This document shows, one piece after another, positions 1 to 7,479 of a DNA stretch of 13,408 nucleotides. The DNA lies in assembly GCA_040904945.1 (NCBI GenBank), contig JBBDSM010000008.1, positions 1 through 13,408 on the forward strand, given 5' to 3'. Within the stretch, counting starts at the first letter, position 1, and every line of letters begins with the position of its first letter. The stretch comes from JAWLHJ01 sp040904945 (lineage in GTDB: Bacteria; Gemmatimonadota; Gemmatimonadetes; Longimicrobiales; Gaopeijiaceae). The notes beneath the pieces were generated by a model. That model saw nothing but the letters and a program-made list of their open reading frames with translations. It was not told where the DNA came from and ran no database searches. The position numbers and the translations under genes are program-made.

Positions 1-150
1 CCGGTCGTGATGGGTGCCCGAGCGGGCAACCACTGCGATTGACAGGCCCACCCGCCCGGGGCAGCTTTACGGGCTGTGATCTCCAGGGCGGCCGACGCCG
101 CCCACGACGGCCCGCAGAGGGCCCGCTTCTTCGTCGAACCCACGGTTCCC
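1..150 (+). other. Leader region upstream of secD
   Basis: No complete gene is visible here. Frame 1 is open from the window edge to a TGA at 40-42 and would encode only a 13-residue tail (PVVMGARAGNHCD), which I do not recognise as the end of YajC, Tgt or any other usual secD neighbour. It may be non-coding. A short imperfect hairpin can be drawn at 12-31 (arms GGGTGCCC and GGGCAACC, one mismatch) without a T tract. A second small one lies at 109-123 (GGCCC and GGGCC). A perfect TTGACA is at 39-44. Nothing else is supported. Confidence 0.4.
39..67 (+). promoter_or_regulatory. Possible sigma-70-type promoter for the secD operon
   Basis: A perfect -35 hexamer TTGACA lies at 39-44. At 17-base spacing the -10 position reads CAGCTT (62-67), a weak match; a slightly longer spacer would use TTTACG-like bases near 66-71. 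Transcription would start near 74-78, about 75 bases upstream of the chosen secD ATG. The perfect -35 box in the only non-coding stretch upstream of a long gene chain is the main support. The poor -10 match keeps confidence low. Confidence 0.35.
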
Positions 151-1794
151 ATGTTCAAGACGGTCAGGGGTCGAATCATCGCCATCCTCGTCATTCTGGC
201 GGTATCGGGATGGCAGCTGCACACCCGGGGGCTCAAGCTCGGCCTCGATCTCCAGGGCGGCATGCACCTCGTGCTCGAGGTGGACGATCCGGACGAGACC
301 ATGACGGACGAAGCCAAGTCCGACATGATCGACCGAATCGATCGCATCATCCGCACGCGGATCGACGAGCTCGGAGTCGAGGAGCCGCTCATCCAGAAGG
401 TCGGGAACGACCGGCTCATCGTGGAGCTCGCCGGCATGAGCGACGAGGAGCGTGCCAAGGACATCGTCCAGAGGAATGCCTTCCTCGAGTTCAAGCTGGT
501 GCTCCCGGCTGCGGAGATGGAGCAGGCGCTGCCGCGCGTCGACCGGGCCATCGTGACGGCCCTCGGCGTCGATTCCATCCGCGCCATGGGGCGGGACGTC
601 CGGCAAGAGGGGCCGGAGATCGAGCAGCTCCTGTTCGGTGGCGATACCGCTCAGGGTGGCGACTCGGCGCAGGCGGCGGACACGGCCCAGGCGCCGGCGG
701 CCGAGCAGGCAGCCGATTCCGCCCAGGCGGAGGCCGACGCGCTTCGGCCGTTCTCGTCGCTGCTGAGCTTCGGCGACATCGAGGGGACCTTCCTGGTGGC
801 GTCCGAGGACATTCCGGTCGTCGACTACTTCCTGTCGCTGCCGGAGGTCGACCGCGCACTGCCGCGGAACCAGTCCCTTCAGTGGGGCTCGGACATCGTG
901 GCCCGCGGCGCCCGCACCTATCAGCGCCTCTACGTGCTGGAGTCCGAGGCGTTCCTCACCGGAGCCGAGCTCGAGAACGCGACCGCCGGACGCGACCCGC
1001 AGTTCAACGCGTCGCAGGTGCAGTTCGAGCTCTCCCGCGCGGGGGGGCGCCAGTTCCAGCGCTTCAGCGGCGCCAACGTCGGGAACTACCTGGCCATCGT
1101 GCTCGACGGTCAGGTCATGAGCGCTCCGGTCATCCGTGACCGCATCGGCGCGCGTGGACAGATCGACATGGGCGCCAACACGCCCATGGAAGAGGCGCGC
1201 GACCTCGCGCTGGTCCTGCGGGCCGGGGCGCTGCCCGCGCGCGTGAACATCATCGAGGAGCGTACGGTCGGGCCGTCGCTGGGCCAGGACTCCATCGATC
1301 AGGGGCAGCTCGCCGGCATGGTCGGTATTCTGTTCGTGATCGCGATCATGATGGTCTACTACAAGTTCGCGGGCGTCCTCGCGGTCGGCGCGCTTTCGGT
1401 GTACGTCGTCCTGGTGCTCGGCGGCTTGGCCGGGATGGGAGCGACGCTCACACTCCCGGGCATCGCGGGTCTGATTCTGTCCATCGGCATGGCCGTGGAC
1501 GCGAACGTCCTGATCTTCGAGCGCATACGTGAGGAGCTCACCGCCGGCCGCGCGACCCGCACGGCCGTGGACGAGGGCTTCGGACATGCTCTGTCCGCCA
1601 TCGTGGACGCCAACATCACGACGCTCATCACCGCGCTGATCCTGTTCCAGTTCGGTACGGGTCCGGTGCGCGGATTCGCCGTGACGCTCTCCATCGGTAT
1701 CGTGGCGTCGTTCTTCTCCGCGCTCTACGTGACGCGCACCCTGTTCCTGCTGTATCTGTCCGGCAAGAAGGCGTCGGACCCGATCAGCATCTGA
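151..1794 (+). CDS. secD: Protein translocase subunit SecD
   Basis: SecD is an inner-membrane subunit of the SecDF complex, which uses the proton gradient to help pull proteins through SecYEG on the outer face of the membrane. The product is 547 residues. A first membrane segment spans about residues 7-22, followed by the family signature LGLDLQGGMHLVLEV (30-44). The exported P1 region lies between about 45 and 385. A block of five further membrane helices (about 388-540) contains the conserved stretch GMAVDANVLIFERIREE. The ATG at 151 puts the usual MFKTVRGR-type N-terminus directly before the first helix. An in-frame GTG at 76 would add 25 hydrophilic residues without family features and is disfavoured, although a transcript from the TTGACA upstream would begin almost on it. 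No Shine-Dalgarno sequence precedes either start. A low-complexity insert lies at residues 165-192. secF follows after 10 bases. Confidence 0.96.
   Translation: MFKTVRGRIIAILVILAVSGWQLHTRGLKLGLDLQGGMHLVLEVDDPDETMTDEAKSDMIDRIDRIIRTRIDELGVEEPLIQKVGNDRLIVELAGMSDEERAKDIVQRNAFLEFKLVLPAAEMEQALPRVDRAIVTALGVDSIRAMGRDVRQEGPEIEQLLFGGDTAQGGDSAQAADTAQAPAAEQAADSAQAEADALRPFSSLLSFGDIEGTFLVASEDIPVVDYFLSLPEVDRALPRNQSLQWGSDIVARGARTYQRLYVLESEAFLTGAELENATAGRDPQFNASQVQFELSRAGGRQFQRFSGANVGNYLAIVLDGQVMSAPVIRDRIGARGQIDMGANTPMEEARDLALVLRAGALPARVNIIEERTVGPSLGQDSIDQGQLAGMVGILFVIAIMMVYYKFAGVLAVGALSVYVVLVLGGLAGMGATLTLPGIAGLILSIGMAVDANVLIFERIREELTAGRATRTAVDEGFGHALSAIVDANITTLITALILFQFGTGPVRGFAVTLSIGIVASFFSALYVTRTLFLLYLSGKKASDPISI
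643..726 (+). repeat. D(S/T)AQ repeat tract inside secD
   Basis: Residues 165-192 of SecD contain four copies of D(S/T)AQ (starting at D165, D171, D177 and D189) plus a degenerate AEQ unit at 184-186, all in Ala/Gln/Gly-rich spacers. At DNA level the copies differ (GATACCGCTCAG, GACTCGGCGCAG, GACACGGCCCAG, GATTCCGCCCAG), so selection or old divergence at protein level is more likely than a recent slippage event. The tract falls in the exported P1 domain and looks like a flexible linker. Confidence 0.8.
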
Positions 1795-1804
1795 CGAGAT
1801 ATCC

Positions 1805-2764
1805 ATGAGAATCTTCGCCGACGCTTCATTCAAGTTCATCGAGCTGCGTAAGAAGGCTTACGTATTCTCGGCGGTCGTGGTGCTGGCCGGAATCGCCGGG
1901 ATGGCCGTCAACTTCGCGACCATGGGAAGCTGGCTGAACTACGGGGTCGACTTCACGGGTGGCTCGCTGGTGCAGCTCCGCTTCGAGGGCGAGGTCACAG
2001 CCGGTGACCTGCGCGCGGCCCTGGGCGGGGCCGAGGCTCCGCCGATCACCCGGTTCGGCGAGGATCACGAGTTCGTGATCCGGGCGCCCATCGCGGAGGA
2101 GGCGTCCATCGAGGAGGTGGCCGGCGACATCGAGACGCAGGTTCGCGCGGCTCTGCCGGACGAAGCTTTCACCGTCGTGCGGACCGAGCTGGTCGGCGCC
2201 AAGGTCGGGAACGAGCTGCAGCAGAAAGCGGCCCTCGCCATCCTGTTCTCCTTCGTGACGACGTTGATCTACCTCGCGTTCCGCTTCGAGTTCAGGTTCG
2301 GGTCCGCGGCCGTGATCGCGACCATGCACGACGTCCTCGTGACGCTGGGCTTCCTGGCGCTCTTCCGTGTCGAGATCTCCCTGACGACCGTGGCCGCGCT
2401 GCTCACCATCGTGGGTTATTCGCTGAATGACACCATCGTGGTGTTCGACCGGATTCGTGAGAACATGGCCAAGAAGGGCGCGCGGAAGCGCGACCCGGTC
2501 GAGGTCGTGAACGAGTCCATCAATGAGACGCTGCCGCGGACCTTCCTGACGTCGGGTACCACGCTGGCGGTGCTCTTCTGCCTGCTCCTGCTCGGTGGCC
2601 CGGTCATCCGGGACTTCACCCTCGTGTTGATCTTGGGTGTGGTCGTCGGGACGTACTCGTCGATCTTCGTGGCCTCCCCGGCGCTCATCGAGATCCAGCA
2701 GCGGTGGGGCATGGGCACGGCCTCCGATGAGAAGAAGAAGCGGCCCCAGCCCGCGACGGTGTGA
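1805..2764 (+). CDS. secF: Protein translocase subunit SecF
   Basis: SecF partners SecD in the proton-driven Sec accessory complex of the inner membrane. The product is 319 residues, typical for a stand-alone SecF. It has a first membrane helix at about 18-38, the signature GVDFTGG (47-53), a small exported domain to about residue 135 containing ELVGAKVGNELQQKA, then five helices. The diagnostic SLNDTIVVFDRIREN begins at about 206, with the conserved N208-D209 pair, followed by NESINETLPRTFLTS. The ATG at 1805 follows a weak GAG-containing ribosome site (GACGAGAT) and sits 10 bases after secD. The C-terminus is a short basic tail (EKKKRPQP). Its stop TGA overlaps the GTG start of tatD in the sequence GTGA, implying translational coupling. 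secD and secF are separate genes here, not fused. Confidence 0.97.
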   Translation: MRIFADASFKFIELRKKAYVFSAVVVLAGIAGMAVNFATMGSWLNYGVDFTGGSLVQLRFEGEVTAGDLRAALGGAEAPPITRFGEDHEFVIRAPIAEEASIEEVAGDIETQVRAALPDEAFTVVRTELVGAKVGNELQQKAALAILFSFVTTLIYLAFRFEFRFGSAAVIATMHDVLVTLGFLALFRVEISLTTVAALLTIVGYSLNDTIVVFDRIRENMAKKGARKRDPVEVVNESINETLPRTFLTSGTTLAVLFCLLLLGGPVIRDFTLVLILGVVVGTYSSIFVASPALIEIQQRWGMGTASDEKKKRPQPATV

Positions 2765-3555
2765 CCCGGTACTTCGATACCCACTGTCATCTGACCGACG
2801 CCGCCTTCCGGGATGACCGGGAGGCGGTGTTTCGTAGGGCGGGGGAAGCCGGGGTCGGCCGCATGGTGACCATCGCCTCGAACGTCGCCGACGCGGAGGC
2901 GGCCGTCACGCTGGCCGCTGCGCGGGACGGACTCTGGAGCACCGCGGGCGTCCACCCCCACGAAGCCGGGGAGGCAGCGCCGGACGCCGTTGACCGTGTT
3001 CGCGCGATCGTCTCGAGCGCGCCCGACGTAGTGGTCGCCATCGGGGAGACCGGTCTGGACTATCACTACGACAACGCTCCGCGCGACGTCCAACGGAAGC
3101 TGTTCTCCCACCATCTCGCGTTGGGCGCGGAGTTGGGGCTACCGGTCGTGGTCCACGCCCGTGAGGCGGACGACGACGTGGCCGCTGCGCTGCGGGAGAT
3201 GCCGGCGGGAACCACCGGCGTGCTCCATTGCTTCACGGGTGGAGAGCGGGCCTTCGAGCAGGCGGTGAGTGCCGGCTGGTATGTGTCGTTCTCGGGGATC
3301 GCTTCGTTCAAGAGTTTCGGGGCGGCCGACCTGCTCTGTGAGGTTCCCGTGGATCGCCTCCTCATCGAAACCGATGCGCCGTACCTTTCGCCCGTTCCAC
3401 TCCGGGGCAGGCGCAACGAGCCGGCTCACGTCCCGCACGTGGCGGAGGCCGTCGCCGAGCATCTGGGGCGCGACGTGGACGACGTCGCCGACCTGACGTG
3501 GCGGAACGCCTGCCGGTTCTACGGGCTGCCGGACACGGACGAGGTCGGAGCATGA
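2761..3555 (+). CDS. tatD: TatD-family metal-dependent deoxyribonuclease
   Basis: The product is a cytoplasmic amidohydrolase-fold hydrolase of the TatD family, whose members are metal-dependent DNases; the physiological substrate of any one member is often uncertain. It has 264 residues, the normal family length. Metal-ligand motifs appear in order: FDTHCHL (H8, H10), GVHPHE (H65, H67), AIGETGLDYH (E96), VVHARE (H132), VLHCFTG (H156) and IETDAPYL (D205). The start is GTG at 2761, which overlaps the secF stop by 4 bases and immediately precedes the conserved RYFDTHCHL; no upstream in-frame start fits better. The stop overlaps the mutL ATG (ATGA). Assignment to the family is firm. Whether it is the tatD or the ycfH/yjjV-type paralogue cannot be settled from sequence alone, so the symbol is tentative. 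Confidence 0.93.
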   Translation: MTRYFDTHCHLTDAAFRDDREAVFRRAGEAGVGRMVTIASNVADAEAAVTLAAARDGLWSTAGVHPHEAGEAAPDAVDRVRAIVSSAPDVVVAIGETGLDYHYDNAPRDVQRKLFSHHLALGAELGLPVVVHAREADDDVAAALREMPAGTTGVLHCFTGGERAFEQAVSAGWYVSFSGIASFKSFGAADLLCEVPVDRLLIETDAPYLSPVPLRGRRNEPAHVPHVAEAVAEHLGRDVDDVADLTWRNACRFYGLPDTDEVGA

Positions 3556-5357
3556 GCCGCCGGATCCGGATTCTCCCCGACGCGGTGGCCAACCAGATCG
3601 CGGCCGGGGAGGTGGTCGAGCGGCCGGCTTCGGTCGTGAAGGAGCTCGTCGAGAACGCGCTCGACGCGAAGGCGCGGCGCGTGGAGATCGCGGTGGAGCG
3701 GGGCGGTAAGCGCCGCATCCGGGTGAGCGACGACGGCGTGGGAATGGTCCGTGAGGACGCCGTCATCTGCCTCGACCGACACGCCACCAGCAAGATCGTC
3801 CAGGCCGACGACCTCAGGGGCGTGCGGACCTTCGGTTTCCGGGGCGAGGCGCTGCCGTCGATCGCGGCGGTGAGCCGCCTGACGCTCGAGACCTTCTCGG
3901 ACGACGACGAGACGGGCACGGTCGTCTCATGCTCGGGGGGCCAGATCAACAACGTCGGCGACGTGGCCCGGCGCCGTGGGACGACGGTCGAGGTTCGGAA
4001 CCTGTTCTACAACGCCCCCGCCCGCTCGAAGTTCTTGAAGGCCGTGGCCGCGGAGACGCGAGCGGTGAGCGAGGCCGTGACGCAGCTCGCGCTGGCGAAC
4101 CCCAACGTGGCCTTCCTGCTCACGTCGGACGACCGGACGCTCCTCGAGCTCGAGGCCGCGACCGATGCCGGAGTGCGCATCGCCCAGGTGTGGGGCGACG
4201 AGGCCGCCGGGACGCTGATCGGGGTCTACGCGGACGACGACGGCTACGAGATCCGGGGCCTGGTGCAACGTCCGGACGAGGCCCGCGCTGGTGTTCGCCG
4301 CAGCTTCCTCGCCGTGAACGGCCGCCCCTTTCGGGCCTCCGGCCTCGGCCAGGCGGCCATGCGCGGGTACCGGACCACGATCGGGGAAGGAATCCGTCCG
4401 TGGACGTTCCTGTACCTGACCGTGCCGGACGGCGAGGTCGACGTGAACGTCCATCCCGCCAAGGCCGAAGTGCGCTTCCGCGAGGAGGCGCGGGTGGAGG
4501 CGCTGGTCGAGGGCGCCGTACGTGCCGCCATGGAGGGCGAGGAGAGCGGCGCGCGCTTCGAGTCGGACGTCGTGGTGCCGCCGCTCGAGGTGCGTGAGCC
4601 TGGCGACCGGGGACGCCCCGCTCCGCTGAGGGACAGTCGAGGGGGCGAGCAGCAGATGGCGCTTTTCGCGGCGGGCTCTCCGCGGGCGCAGGAAAAGCCC
4701 AGCGGCGAAGCGGCGGACGGCGCGACCAGTCTGACAGGGAAGCGCCCTGGACCCGCAGTCGACGCCGAGGCGATGCGTGGCGCACGGCCGCGTCTCTGGC
4801 AGGTGCTCGACACGTACGTGTTCGCCGAAACGCGGGACGGCGTCATGATCGTCGATCAGCATGCGGCCCACGAGCGCATCCTCTTCGAGCGTCTCATGGA
4901 GGCGTATGAGCGCGGAGGGCAGGAGGGGCAGCGGCTCCTCTTTCCGCTCACGCTCCGGCTCACCCCACCCGAGCTTCGGTGCGTCGAGGATCTATCGGGC
5001 TTGCTCGAGCGGGCCGGTTTCGAGGTCGAGAGCTTCGGCGGCGACACCGTCATCGTGCACGCGGTCCCGAATCCGCACCGTTACTTCGACGCGGAGCGCG
5101 CGTTCCGCGAGATGGTCGACGAGCTGACCAACGGCTCCGAGCTCGTGCGCTCGGCGCGGAATCAGCACGAGCGGATCGCCATGACGTTCGCGTGCAAAAG
5201 CGCGATCAAGGCCGGCCAGCGCCTGAGCAACTCCGAGATGCAGGAGCTGTTCGATCAGCTGTTCGCGACCCGGATGCCCCACCACGACGTGCACGGCCGC
5301 CCGACCGTCGTCCGGCTCTCCGGTTCGGAGCTCGCGCGAAAGTTCGGACGCTCGTGA
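3552..5357 (+). CDS. mutL: DNA mismatch repair protein MutL (endonuclease type)
   Basis: MutL is the mismatch-repair ATPase that links mismatch recognition by MutS to strand incision and removal. The 601-residue product has an N-terminal GHKL ATPase: KELVENALDA with E31 and N35, SDDGVGM (59-65), ATSK (78-81), GFRGEAL (95-101) and EVDVNVHPAK (295-304). A low-complexity linker spans about 330-405. The C-terminal dimerisation domain carries the nickase motif DQHA-x2-E-x4-E (D435, H437, E441, E446) and FACKSAIKAG (C548), so this is the endonuclease-type MutL of bacteria that lack MutH. The usual CPHGRP motif reads DVHGRP (579-584), which replaces a zinc-site cysteine with D579. The ATG at 3552 overlaps the tatD stop (ATGA) and begins right at the conserved RIRILPDAVANQIAAGEVVE region; GAGG lies 7 bases upstream. 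No mutS is in the window. Confidence 0.97.
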   Translation: MSRRIRILPDAVANQIAAGEVVERPASVVKELVENALDAKARRVEIAVERGGKRRIRVSDDGVGMVREDAVICLDRHATSKIVQADDLRGVRTFGFRGEALPSIAAVSRLTLETFSDDDETGTVVSCSGGQINNVGDVARRRGTTVEVRNLFYNAPARSKFLKAVAAETRAVSEAVTQLALANPNVAFLLTSDDRTLLELEAATDAGVRIAQVWGDEAAGTLIGVYADDDGYEIRGLVQRPDEARAGVRRSFLAVNGRPFRASGLGQAAMRGYRTTIGEGIRPWTFLYLTVPDGEVDVNVHPAKAEVRFREEARVEALVEGAVRAAMEGEESGARFESDVVVPPLEVREPGDRGRPAPLRDSRGGEQQMALFAAGSPRAQEKPSGEAADGATSLTGKRPGPAVDAEAMRGARPRLWQVLDTYVFAETRDGVMIVDQHAAHERILFERLMEAYERGGQEGQRLLFPLTLRLTPPELRCVEDLSGLLERAGFEVESFGGDTVIVHAVPNPHRYFDAERAFREMVDELTNGSELVRSARNQHERIAMTFACKSAIKAGQRLSNSEMQELFDQLFATRMPHHDVHGRPTVVRLSGSELARKFGRS

Positions 5358-6346
5358 GCGAAAGGGAGCTGCCGACGGCGCGCTTCCTCGCCCTCGTGGG
5401 GGCCACGACGTCGGGCAAGACCGAACTCTCCGAGGCGATCGCACGACACCTCGATGTCGAGATTGTGTCGGTGGACTCGCGTCAGGTCTATCGGGGGATG
5501 GAGATCGGCACGGACAAGGTCTCCGCGGAGGCCCGCCGCCGGATCCCCCATCACGGCCTGGACCTGGTCGACCCGGACGAGCGGTACTCGGCCGGCCAGT
5601 TCGCGCGCGACGCACGGTGTTGGATCGAGGAGATCGAGGGTCGGGGGCGCGTCCCGCTGCTGGTCGGAGGGACGGGCTTCTTCCTGAAGGCCCTGGTCGA
5701 GCCGATCTTCCAGGAGCCGGCGTTGGACGAGGACCGCCTCGGTCGTCTCAGGAGCTGGCTCGGAGACCAGTCCCGAGATCGACTCGAGACATGGGTGCGA
5801 CTCCTCGATCCCGAGCGGGCCGAGCTGGCCATCGAGGGCGGGCCGCAGCGCATGAGCCGCAGCCTCGAGGTGCCGCTCCTCACCGGCCGGCCGCTGTCCT
5901 GGTGGCACGAGGCCGCCCCGAGGGAGGCCGAGCCGGTGCCCGGAGTCGTCATCGTCCTCGACGTGCCCCGCAAAGAGCTCGACGCGCGGATCGGTAGTCG
6001 GGTCGAACGCATGTTGGAACGCGGCCTGGTCAGCGAGGTAAGGGGGCTGCTCGCGGCGGGATACGGTGCGGACGCGCCCGGCATGAGCGCCACCGGGTAC
6101 CGGGAGATCGTCGCCCATCTCTCCGGAGAGGTGTCGTTGGAGGAGGCGGCCGAAGCGATCCGGATCTCCACACGCCGCTACGCTCGAAGACAGATCACCT
6201 GGTTCCGCCATCAGCTCCCGGAGGACGCGGTGCGCATCGACGCTACAGTGCCGCTGGAAGAGCGGGTCCGGCGCACACTCGAGATATGGTCGGCCCGCTC
6301 GTCGGGAACGTCCGCCGAGCCGACCGGCAAGGGGGAGGGAGCATGA
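5354..6346 (+). CDS. miaA: tRNA dimethylallyltransferase MiaA
   Basis: MiaA transfers a dimethylallyl group from DMAPP to N6 of adenosine 37 in tRNAs that read codons beginning with U, the first step towards ms2i6A. The 330-residue product has a P-loop GATTSGKT (16-23; the more usual form is GPTASGKT), the DSRQVY substrate motif (D41, S42, Q44, Y46), GGTGFFLKAL, RMSRSLEV, the SATGYREI segment and the C-terminal RRYARRQITWFRHQ signature. The start is GTG at 5354, overlapping the mutL stop in GTGA. It has no Shine-Dalgarno sequence, consistent with coupled reinitiation. The frame is open well upstream inside mutL, but nothing family-like lies there. The stop overlaps the bshA ATG. mutL-miaA adjacency is a widespread bacterial arrangement, which supports both calls. 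Confidence 0.96.
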   Translation: MSERELPTARFLALVGATTSGKTELSEAIARHLDVEIVSVDSRQVYRGMEIGTDKVSAEARRRIPHHGLDLVDPDERYSAGQFARDARCWIEEIEGRGRVPLLVGGTGFFLKALVEPIFQEPALDEDRLGRLRSWLGDQSRDRLETWVRLLDPERAELAIEGGPQRMSRSLEVPLLTGRPLSWWHEAAPREAEPVPGVVIVLDVPRKELDARIGSRVERMLERGLVSEVRGLLAAGYGADAPGMSATGYREIVAHLSGEVSLEEAAEAIRISTRRYARRQITWFRHQLPEDAVRIDATVPLEERVRRTLEIWSARSSGTSAEPTGKGEGA

Positions 6347-7479
6347 AGGTCGGAATCACCTGCTATCCCACATACGGAGGTTCTGGCGCGGTGGCCACCG
6401 AGCTGGGCCTCCTTCTCGCGGAACGGGGTCACGAGATTCACTTCGTGACGTACGACCAACCGTTCCGCCTGGGCGGGTACCGGGAGCGCGTGTACTTCCA
6501 CGAAGTCGAGATGGCGGGTTATCCGCTTTTCGAGCACCCGCCCTACTCGCTCGCGTTGGCGGTCGCCCTCCACGATGCCGCCCGCAAGTACGAGCTCGAC
6601 CTCGTGCACATGCACTACGCCATTCCCCACGCCGCGTCGGCGTTTCTCGCCCGCGAGATGTTGAAGGGCGAACGGGATCTGCGCATCGTCACCACCCTGC
6701 ACGGCACCGACATCACGCTGGTCGGACTCCACCCGTCGTTCCAGGCCATCACGCAGTTCTCGATCTTGCAGTCCGACGGGCTCACGGCGGTATCGGACTA
6801 CCTCAAGCGCGAGACCGTCCGCGACTTCGCCGTCCCGGCCGAGCGCATCGAGGTCATTCCGAACTTCGTGGACACCGACCTCTTCAGGCCGGGTCGTGAG
6901 CCGTGCCATCGCGCGAGCCTGGCGCCCGGAGGCGAGCCGATCGTGATGCACGTGTCGAACTTCCGTGCCGTGAAGCGCGTCGAGGACGTCGTGGAGGTCT
7001 TCAGCCGCATTCGAGCGAAGCTCCCCGCCCGTTTGGTATTCGTGGGCGACGGACCCGAGCGGCCCAGGGCCGCGCAGCGCGCGGACGATCTCGGGGTTCG
7101 GGACGACGTACTCTTCCTGGGGAAGCACGCTTCCGTGGACGAGCTGCTGCCCTGCGCCGACTTGTTCCTGCTTCCGTCCGAGAACGAGTCCTTCGGGCTC
7201 GCGGCGCTCGAGGCGATGGCGTCCGGAGCTCCGGTCGTCGCGTCGAACGCGGGTGGGCTGACGGAGGTGATCGAGCATGAGGTCAGCGGGTACCTCTTCC
7301 CGATCGGCGCGGTGGAGGAGATGGCCGAGGCCGGGATCCGTCTCCTGACCGACTCCGACCTCCACGACAGGATCGCGACCGCGGCGCGTGCCCGCGCTAT
7401 CGACCGCTTTTCAGCCGCCCCCGTGGCGTCGCGGTACGAAGACCTTTACCGGCGGGTCATCGAGGGATGCGGTCGTTGA
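6343..7479 (+). CDS. bshA: N-acetyl-alpha-D-glucosaminyl L-malate synthase BshA
   Basis: BshA is a GT-B fold, GT4-family glycosyltransferase that joins GlcNAc from UDP-GlcNAc to L-malate, the first step of bacillithiol synthesis. The 378-residue protein begins MKVGITCYPTYGGSGAVATE, the characteristic BshA N-terminus with its glycine-rich loop. It continues with HGTDITLVG, VSNFRAVKR, LVFVGDGPE and the retaining-transferase EX7E motif (E282 and E290 in ENESFGLAALEAM). The BshA-specific start and the length near 380 distinguish it from generic GT4 enzymes. The ATG at 6343 overlaps the miaA stop (ATGA) and has a strong GGAGG at 6334-6338. The last 13 bases overlap uppP. bshB and bshC, needed for the remaining steps, are not in the window, so bacillithiol production is inferred from this gene alone. 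Confidence 0.93.
   Translation: MKVGITCYPTYGGSGAVATELGLLLAERGHEIHFVTYDQPFRLGGYRERVYFHEVEMAGYPLFEHPPYSLALAVALHDAARKYELDLVHMHYAIPHAASAFLAREMLKGERDLRIVTTLHGTDITLVGLHPSFQAITQFSILQSDGLTAVSDYLKRETVRDFAVPAERIEVIPNFVDTDLFRPGREPCHRASLAPGGEPIVMHVSNFRAVKRVEDVVEVFSRIRAKLPARLVFVGDGPERPRAAQRADDLGVRDDVLFLGKHASVDELLPCADLFLLPSENESFGLAALEAMASGAPVVASNAGGLTEVIEHEVSGYLFPIGAVEEMAEAGIRLLTDSDLHDRIATAARARAIDRFSAAPVASRYEDLYRRVIEGCGR

Noticed and set aside
12..31. Hairpin at the window start as a terminator or tRNA remnant
   Set aside because: The stem is short with a mismatch, there is no T tract, and no tRNA-like arms or T-loop sequence are present.
78..260. A 14-base direct repeat GATCTCCAGGGCGG at 78-91 and 247-260
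   Set aside because: The second copy encodes part of the conserved DLQGG motif of SecD, the first is in the leader in a different context, and no longer similarity flanks them; likely chance in GC-rich DNA.
67..1839. A 590-codon open frame on the minus strand opposite secD, and similar long antisense frames at 5255-6211, 6211-7365 and 11581-12768
   Set aside because: They lie exactly opposite well-identified genes, their translations are Arg/Asp/His/Gly-rich with no recognisable domains, and they follow from high GC at third codon positions.
3929..4597. Alternative + strand frames inside mutL, miaA and coaX (for example 3929-4597 and 9143-9958)
   Set aside because: They are out-of-frame readings of clearly conserved genes, Arg/Gly-rich and without family features.
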